Source: Spirogloea muscicola
Taxonomy: Eukaryota; Streptophyta; Zygnematophyceae; Spirogloeales; Spirogloeaceae
DNA: 64,000 nucleotides
Direction: 5' to 3'
Assembly (NCBI GenBank): GCA_009602725.1
Contig: WELB01000064.1
Location: 425,751 to 489,750 of the forward strand
The notes under the pieces were generated by a model. That model did no database searches. It had not been told where the DNA came from and saw nothing but the letters and a program-made list of their open reading frames with translations. A program made the translations under genes and the position numbers. Each line of letters begins with the position of its first letter. Position 1 is the first letter of the stretch. Below, in pieces: positions 57,760-64,000 of the stretch.

Positions 57760-60604
57760 ATGCGCGGCCGGCCGCCTCCTGCCGCCACCGCGGCGCTGCT
57801 GCAGCTGCTCGCCGCGGCCCTCCTCGTCTCCTGGCGGCCTGCGGACGCGCAGGTCAGCAGATGGGGGCCTCCCTGGCCGGCTCTCGGCCTCCCCACAGCT
57901 GGGCTCGGGCTTCAGAGCGGACCCAACTCGCCCTGGCAGGCGGAGGGGTGCCACTGCTGGCAGCACGCCTCCAAATGGCCCACTAGCTTGTCCTTTCGCT
58001 CCTCGTTCGTTGGCACGCATCAGAATAAGGGATGTAGTGCAAATTATCAAAGCTAAGAAGCTCCAAAATCCTATGGAAAGTAGAAGGCATGGTAGCAAGG
58101 ACGCCAAGGAAAAGCCGAGATCCTGTGGAAAAGTAGAAGCCATGGTAGCAAGAACGCCAAGGAAGCACGGTGACGCGCGCAACTCGGAGCCTCGGCTACG
58201 ATGCAGGTCATCAGCTCGGAGGGCGTATGGAAGATCATCGACTCTAATGTGACGTACTCGCCGGTGCACGTCATCGTCAACCGCTTCGACGTGCTCGAGT
58301 TCATCTTCTTCCACATACCCGGCTTCCCAAAGTACCCCGGTAGCCCCAACACCGTCGGGAATGCGGAGTACACCATCACCGGGTACGTGTTACGCCACTG
58401 CTCGCTGCTGCTGGCCGCCCGGCGCTCTCCGTGCAGGAGTTGCAGGGCCAAGCACCTGGCGACAGGCATGTCCATCTTTGCGTGCGCAAGGATTTAAGAC
58501 AATAAGCACGTTGACCTAACACTTTCAGTATGTGTGCTCGTTGCGCGCAGGGATGTCGGGGCTACCAGCAAGTTCACCTACTGCGACTCTGACTTTGTGT
58601 GCTGCGGCGGCACAAAGCTTGAGAATGGCACCATCATGACTGCCGGCGGCAACTTTGCGCCTGGTGCCAACCGTGTCCAGGTGCAGCTCCGCTGCTCTGT
58701 CTGCTACCCGCCGGGGACTTGATGCTCTTGTTCACAACATCGCGGCCGGAACAGCCGACCAACAAGGACTTGCAGGAGCATGCATAGCACATTTGCTGGG
58801 CAGGGCTTGCTCGCCCGCCTGCTTCCCTGCTTGCCCAACCGATCTGCAGCCTCAGTAGCCACGCAGGCGTGAGACCATAGGCCTGGTCAACAGGCTCAGT
58901 GACAGCCGGCTGACGGTGACCTTGGTGTGTCAAGCACAGTTCCTCAATCCGACGCCCCAGGCGTGCACAGCATACCACTGTGGCTGGTCGCGCATTGCAA
59001 TGCTCATCGCGGGCCGGTGGTACCCTTCAGTTCAGCGCATCGCCGACGGACGGATTTTTATCTGTGGTGGCAACGACATCGAGCAGCTGCCGGGTGTGAG
59101 TGATGAGACCGGCCGTGCGTCCATTCCAAAGTGAGAACCTGCTCAATTGCAGTCTCCCTCTCGCTGTTGCCTACTTGCTGTCTTGCATGCCTCCTCGCTG
59201 CTGTCTGCTCTGCATGTACTCAAAGCAACTACGTCACCATCAACCTCGTAGCATAAATTCGGTGCTCAGCATTGCGCTCTCGGATGCTGACTCTGTGCTG
59301 CTGCCGTTGCTGCCGCCGCAGTTATGAGTACTTTCCTGTGCACTCCGGAGACACTGTCCACAACTTGTCGCTACTGAATGCACCCAACAAGGACACATAC
59401 TACGTCAGCTCCTACCCACTCGTGCATCTCATCAACCTTGGACCGTCCAGCAGCAAGGTAAGCAGCACGGGCATGAGTCACAACATTGCCAGCCCTTTTC
59501 TATCGCACCTGAGCAGCTACTGAATGACCGGTGTGCACAATGGAGGTGCCAAGAATGTGGGCCAGGCTCTTAGGCTCAGTTCTTCATCCGTGGCTGGCAG
59601 CTTTTCATACTCTCGAACGTGTCCAGCGTGCTGCTGGACACAAACACCAACACCTTCATCAACCTGCCCGACATGCCGTACCCCAGCCACTCGCGTAACT
59701 ACCCCTTTTCGGCCGCCTCTGCTGTCCTCCCCCTCTCGTCCACGGTAAGTGCCTGGCGCTGAGTGTCGAAGTCATCGCAAAAGAAGGCCTTTATACTCTC
59801 ACATCTTCCAGGTGGTGTTGGTGCAGCCCTGCTCCTTCCTCATGTTGTTTCTTCACAAGCTTGAAACCCATGGACATGGCTAATGTGCACGGCGCTAGCT
59901 GGTGCGCAGACTGGCTGGCTGTCGGAGGTCCTCATATGCGGGGGGACCAGCAACAGCGCCGCAGCCTTGCAAAATCCCGGCAAACCGCCGAAGAGCGGGC
60001 TTGTGCCCGCATCCGATAACTGCGGGAGAATCAGCCCTGCTCTTGGGGCATTAGCTAAATGGGAGATGGAGGTCATGCCCTCCCCACGCATCTTGGGGTC
60101 CCTCAACATTCTCGCGGACGGCACACTCCTGCTGAGCTGCGGCGTGAAGGCAGGACGGGTGCCCCTCCGCAGCTCTGCATCCTACAATTGCCTGCTTGCT
60201 CGCTCTGCGATTGCTACTATGTCACTTGCAAGTGTGCTTCTCCAGCTGGTTGTTGAACTTGACATGGCCTGTCTGATGAAAAACTGTGTGGAATGTAAGG
60301 CTGAGCTCGTCCTGTGGGGTCATGTATCGTAAGAGCTCACCGTACGCTCGTCCTGTCCTCTGTGCAGGCGCACCTAACGCAGCAATGGATGGGTGATCCC
60401 AACCTCTTCCCAGTGCTCTATGTTCCAGGCCACAGCGCAGGCAGCCGGATGCGCGAGCTGCACGCCAATGCCACCATACCAAGAGGGTACCACACGGTCG
60501 TCACCACATTCGTTGATGGCAGGGTAGTGGTTGCTGGCAGCAACCCCAACCCTGGCAACAATGTCACAACGCAGGGATTGTTCCCGACGAACCTCGTCAT
60601 GCAG
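57760..60604 (+). CDS. GLOX: Glyoxal-oxidase-like copper radical oxidase, C-terminus lost at a gap
   Basis: A secreted oxidase that would convert aldehydes or alcohols with O2 to acids or aldehydes plus H2O2. Exons: 57760-57852, 58207-58382, 58551-58680, 58940-59130, 59322-59457, 59580-59744, 59910-60158, 60368-60604 (459 residues, phases close, GT-AG). Exon 1 is a signal peptide (MRGRPPPA, then ALLQLLAAALLVSW, then ADAQ). Matching blocks are GTIMTAGGN, AGRWYPSVQRIADGRIFICGG, RNYPFSAASAVLPL, EVLICGGTS, CGRISP, MPSPRILGSLNILADG and GDPNLFPVLYVPG. Expected active-site residues are a Cys107/Cys108 to Tyr161 crosslink and the Tyr421-His422 copper pair in IPRGYH. The last histidine ligand and the C-terminal domain lie beyond the N at 60657. 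A galactose-oxidase-like substrate is possible. Confidence 0.88.
58068..58170. repeat. 52-bp tandem pair in intron 1 of the oxidase
   Basis: 58068-58119 and 58120-58170 share ATCCTATGGAAAGTAGAAG and CATGGTAGCAAGGACGCCAA with few changes. It lies wholly within the first intron (57853-58206). Confidence 0.85.
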
Positions 60605-60656
60605 GTACTGTGCTCTCCAGCAATTACTGTTGTTTATGTATCCTTCCCGTATTACA

Positions 60657-60657
60657 N
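60657..60657. other. Assembly gap (single N) between two truncated genes
   Basis: The oxidase has no further exon before this N and lacks its C-terminal domain. The sequence after it is the interior of a different gene that lacks its N-terminus. A single N therefore probably stands for a gap of unknown length. Similar single Ns are at 4236 (inside an LTR) and 46064. Confidence 0.8.
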
Positions 60658-62689
60658 CGCTGGCCGCCGTGGAGGCCGCCGTGCGCAGCCGCCTCAACGA
60701 GGTCGCGGACCGCACGCCGCTGGCCGTCGCCGTGCTCCAGGTCCGCACCGCCACCACCGGTGCCGCCGCCGCCGCCGCCGTCATGGATGCCTGAGACGCT
60801 GAGAGCGGCGCTGCGGCGGCCACTGCAGGAGCTGGAGCGGAGCGAGGAGCGCGCTGTGAAGGCGGAGGGCGAGGCGGAGAAGTGTGCGGAGGTGGAGGAG
60901 CTGCAGCAGAAGGTGGACGCCTGCCTGGAGGCGGAGCGCCGGCTGGACCGCTGCCGCGGCGAGCTCGCGGCCTGCAAGCAGGAGCTCGTGAGCGAGGAGG
61001 ACGACGACGCGCACGAGCTGCAGGCCGCCTCCGAGCAGCGGGAGGCCGAGGCTCGCCGGCAGCAGGCAGAGGCTGCCGCCGACGGCACAGCCGTCGGTGG
61101 CCAAGCCGATGACAGTGCTGCCGGCAGGGGCGGCGCCCGCGCAGAGGACGAACCCGAGGGCGCTGGCGGCGACGTGGGCGGCCAGGATGTGGAGCAGCGC
61201 ATCGCCGAGGACGACTCGGGGTGCCTGGCCAGCGAGGAGGACATTGTGCAGTACTTCAGGTACCAGCGCGGCGGCCGGTGCCCCGACGATTGGCCGCTGG
61301 TGCAGGTGTGCAGGCCGAGCCCGGCGAATATCCGACTGCCCTCATTGTCTGCTGTCGCAGTAGCGTGCAGGATTGCATGCTTCTTGTAGACATTGTCACG
61401 AACGCAATGCCATTGGGTCCGGGTTTGCGTGCATGCACAGGACCTTCTTTTCTCCTACAACTGCTTTGCGCTGCCGCGGCGGCGGTGCATCTCGCGTGCG
61501 CCCCACAACTACACCAGCCCTCTGCCGCTGCCACAAGCTCTCTGGACGCTCCCTGCCAACAACAATGTGCGGTGGCACCACCACGTGTGCGACAGCTACC
61601 AGGCGAGGCGTTGGAATAGCTTCCTCATTGACTAACAGGGCTGTGGGTTGTTCAGTCGCTGCTTTGTGAATGCAGCCATGCAGCCGTGTTGATGAACAAT
61701 TTCCAGTCATACCTGTTTGCAGGTCTTGCTTTGGTTTGGATGCTTTCATCCTGCTGATGCTATTCCTTCAGCTGCACAGTGCCTGAATTCACGGCGGTAT
61801 GGGGACTGCCTTGAGTGCTTCGACTTTGACAAGGAGAAGAACCGGTGGCCCCGGGAGGAGGGCGACCTCATCACCATTGACAAGCTGCTGGCACTTAAGC
61901 GAGGCACGATCAGGATAGGCATTGACATTGGCGCCGGCACGGGGAGCTTTGCAGCTAAGATGGCGGCCCACAATGTCACCATTGTCTCTACGGGCATGAA
62001 CAACAGGTCAGTCTTCACAGTCAGGCCGTATTTTGTTTACAGGAAAGACCGACCTTGCATCATCTTCCGAGAGCTGCAGTTGCAGTGGAAGGCTGGAGCG
62101 ACAAGCATCACTGACTACCTGTTCACAGATTGCCGTTTATGGAGACCATAGCTCTCCGGGGGCTAATTCCTCTGAACATCCCCCACGCCATGCGCCTGCC
62201 CTTCTTTGATAACACGCTGGACATCATCCATGCGATGCACAGGTACAGGCTGCTCAATGCAGCCATTGTGCAACCATTTGCCTTGACCCAATACATGAGC
62301 AAGCACGTGAGGAGCTGCAGACTGTTGTTGGCGTTGACGTGGCATTGCTAGGGCGATTGTGGCTGAGTGAGAATCTGAGTGCCCAAGTCCTAAAGTGAAT
62401 CTTCTTCTGCGGCTGCAGTGTGAAGTACGTCCAGCTGGACGTGTTTGAGGGCATGCTCTATGATTGGGACCGTGTGGTGCGCCCCGGTGGTATCATCTGG
62501 CTGGAGTATTTTTACGCCCCCAATGATGAGATTCGGTTGTACATTGACAAAATCCGGCTCCTTGGATACCGAGAGCTGCAGTGGAAAACATTTCCCAAGC
62601 CTGGGCGCGTGGAGAAAAACAAGCCGCACACCTACCTCATAGCCGTGCTTGAGAAGCCGCTGGACCGCGACTATTCCTTGAGACAATAG
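60658..62689 (+). CDS. Plant-type SAM-dependent methyltransferase, 5' end lost at gap (5 exons)
   Basis: Exons: 60658(or 60787)-61305, 61441-61602, 61780-62006, 62129-62242, 62419-62689. From the first in-frame ATG (60787) this gives 430 residues. The N-terminal part is an acidic coiled coil (ELERSEERAVKAEGEAEKC, LDRCRGELAACKQELV) followed by a Gly/Asp-rich linker. The family region starts CLASEEDIVQYFRYQRGGRC, with PRRRCISR and CLNSRRYGDCLECFDFD, SAM motif I IRIGIDIGAGTGSFAAKM (about residues 271-288), RLPFFDNTLDIIHAMH and DRVVRPGGIIWLEYFY. These match a land-plant methyltransferase family usually tethered in the secretory membrane system; the anchor would lie in the gap. The intron after 61602 is GC-AG. 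Substrate unknown. Confidence 0.87.
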
Positions 62690-63298
62690 CACAGGGCACA
62701 TTGCGCTCGCCAGCCAAATGTCCACTCCTAGCTTCTTTCTTGAGAACCTCCTCATTCCATTGCCTCTTGCAAGACAGTGCGCTCAATGCACTGCAACTCC
62801 TCCTCTTGTGCACCCCTTGATTGGCTAATGTGTGCTCTTGCGCAGTCCATCACTGTAGACCCTGTTAGTGTAGAAATTACTGTGAAGCCCTGCAGGGAGT
62901 CTGGTAATAATATAGAGAGAAGGTACATGGTGAAGATTCACTTACAAGGTTGCTTGCACTGCCATGGTGCACATCTGAACTTCGTACACTCACAATCTCC
63001 CACCTCTTAATGACCCCATGCTCTGCTGTGAAAGTCGACTATATACTCCTGCACTCTACTCTGGTGCTCAAGCCTACCCAGAGGACCGCTTCACCTACAC
63101 CGTCATCTACAGAGTCCCACAGAGAAGCAAAGCTCTGCACAGCAACTAATAATAGCTTCTGCACTGGACTGCTCAGCGCAAGGCCTTGGTTTGAAGCAAC
63201 TTGTGCAGGCGGTGTGCTCACACAGTGAGCCACAGCACCCAGCACATATGTTGTGGCTACTCGACACCGTCAATGGCAGCCAGATCCAGCTGCCGGTG
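62690..63298. other. Intergenic region between convergent genes
   Basis: 609 bp holding the 3' UTRs of the methyltransferase and the Rieske gene. One inverted TGTAA (62946-62942) could serve the Rieske mRNA. No gene seen. Confidence 0.55.
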
Positions 63299-64000
63299 TC
63301 AGCCAACGAGCAACTTGTCGTCCTCCATGAATTTGTACGTGGGCACCTCAAGGTTGTAGGGCGCGGGGCCCTTGCGCACGCGGCCCGAGACGTCATAGTG
63401 GGAGCCGTGGCATGGGCAGAACCAGCCGTGGTAGTCGCCGGCATTTGGCAGCGGCACGCAGCCGAGGTGCGTGCAGACGCCAACGACGACGAGCCACTCG
63501 GGCTTCTGCACGCGCGCATCGTCCGGCTGTGGGTCCCGCAGCTCGTGCAGCGGCACGGCCTTGGCCATCTCGATCTCCTTCTCCGTGCGGTGCTTGATGA
63601 ACACCGGCTTGCCGCGCCACTTGACCGTGACCACGTTGCCGGGATCGATGTTGGAAAGGTCAACCTGCGCCAGAAGGTGGCAGGTTGTCCCAAATCGTCA
63701 GCTGCAAATTTGCGGTGGCAGGATGACGGTAGCTTGCTGTGGCACCAAAAGGAGAGCGGCGAGGCGTCGCCATGGTGGCAGGCTGACCTCAAGCGACGCG
63801 AGAGCCAGCACGTCCTTGGAGGCGGACATGGAGAGGATGAACTTGAGGAGCAGGAGGCGGAGTGCGGAGGCGTAGATGAAGCGGCCGCCGGTGAGCACAA
63901 AGTACGTGAATGCGCGCTTGGACGGGTCGCCCGGCGGCAGGCGCTCGTGGTTGTACTCGTCGTACACGATCGCCGCCGACGGGTTCTTGATGGCCATCGC
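63299..64000 (-). CDS. RIP1: Mitochondrial Rieske iron-sulfur protein of complex III (5' part beyond the window)
   Basis: Carries electrons from ubiquinol to cytochrome c1 in the cytochrome bc1 complex of the inner mitochondrial membrane. Two exons are visible: 64000-63788 and 63664-63299, with a GT-AG intron. Exon 1 encodes [19 protein letters not shown] and the membrane anchor with hinge ([17 protein letters not shown] ... [16 protein letters not shown]). Exon 2 holds the cluster-binding motifs CTHLGC (63475-63458) and CPCHGSHYD (from 63418), then [10 protein letters not shown], and ends DDKLLVG. The match to plant mitochondrial rather than chloroplast Rieske is clear from the hinge and the [14 protein letters not shown] loop. 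The ATG at 63997 is internal to the usual protein; the targeting presequence should lie to the right. Confidence 0.95.

Noticed and set aside
60624-61244. 206-codon minus-strand Ser/Ala-rich frame
   Set aside because: Antisense of the acidic coiled-coil exon of the methyltransferase; no family, and the sense strand fits the gene with correct splice sites.
63299-64000. Chloroplast (cytochrome b6f) Rieske protein
   Set aside because: The hinge and anchor region ([16 protein letters not shown]) and the cluster loop match the mitochondrial bc1 protein of plants, not PetC.

Overview
This window looks like nuclear DNA of a green alga (Chlorophyta; a trebouxiophyte-like alga is my best guess, not proven). 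The reasons are: GC-rich, intron-dense genes whose products closely resemble land-plant proteins; Arabidopsis-type TTTAGGG telomeric repeats at two interstitial sites; chromodomain-bearing Ty3/gypsy elements primed by initiator-tRNA-Met-like sites (TGGTATCAGAGG); and a TGTAA-type candidate poly(A) signal. Three single N characters (4236, 46064, 60657) show that the assembly is not continuous; the one at 60657 separates two truncated genes.

Positions 1 to about 43,900 are a nested retrotransposon graveyard. I separate four LTR families by their ends and inner sequence. LTR-A begins TGTAACGTCC or TGTAACATTCC and ends AACGCTTCA. LTR-B begins TGTAATGAAACAGCC and ends in TTACA or TTGCA. LTR-C begins TGTAACGTCCCCCCG, has TCACGCGC repeats and ends GTCACA. 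LTR-D begins TGTAACATTCCCTCCG or a close variant and ends in ACA. Two elements have both LTRs and a perfect 5-bp target-site duplication: 24327-31255 (LTR-A, AACGG) and 32782-38383 (LTR-B, CGTCC). Each sits inside a different LTR of an older LTR-D element. Solo LTRs with duplications lie at 10230-10816 (GTCGC) and 14401-14946 (CCAAT); another at 18078-19175 splits a reverse transcriptase. The remaining gag, protease, RT, RNase H, integrase and chromodomain stretches are frameshifted fragments in both orientations. A second class is a non-LTR (LINE-like) family: one degenerate RT copy on the minus strand at about 39.6-41.9 kb, plus many short 5'-truncated copies that share a hairpin-bearing 3' end. 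Some of these lie near the genes at 56-57 kb.

Positions 43.9-46.1 kb are low-information sequence with short tandem repeats. From 46.1 kb the window is genic: a complete 16-exon cytosolic-type NADP-isocitrate dehydrogenase (plus strand, 46132-50532); a convergent nine-exon double-AAA ATPase of the NVL/CDC48C/Rix7 ribosome-biogenesis family (minus, 51150-55739); a secreted glyoxal-oxidase-type copper radical oxidase cut off by the gap (plus, 57760-60604); a plant-type SAM-dependent methyltransferase missing its N-terminus at the same gap (plus, to 62689); and the mitochondrial Rieske protein of complex III, convergent with it and running off the right edge (minus, 63299-64000). These are unrelated housekeeping or secretory genes rather than a pathway cluster. 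I worked out exon structures by hand from splice sites, reading-frame phase and family similarity.
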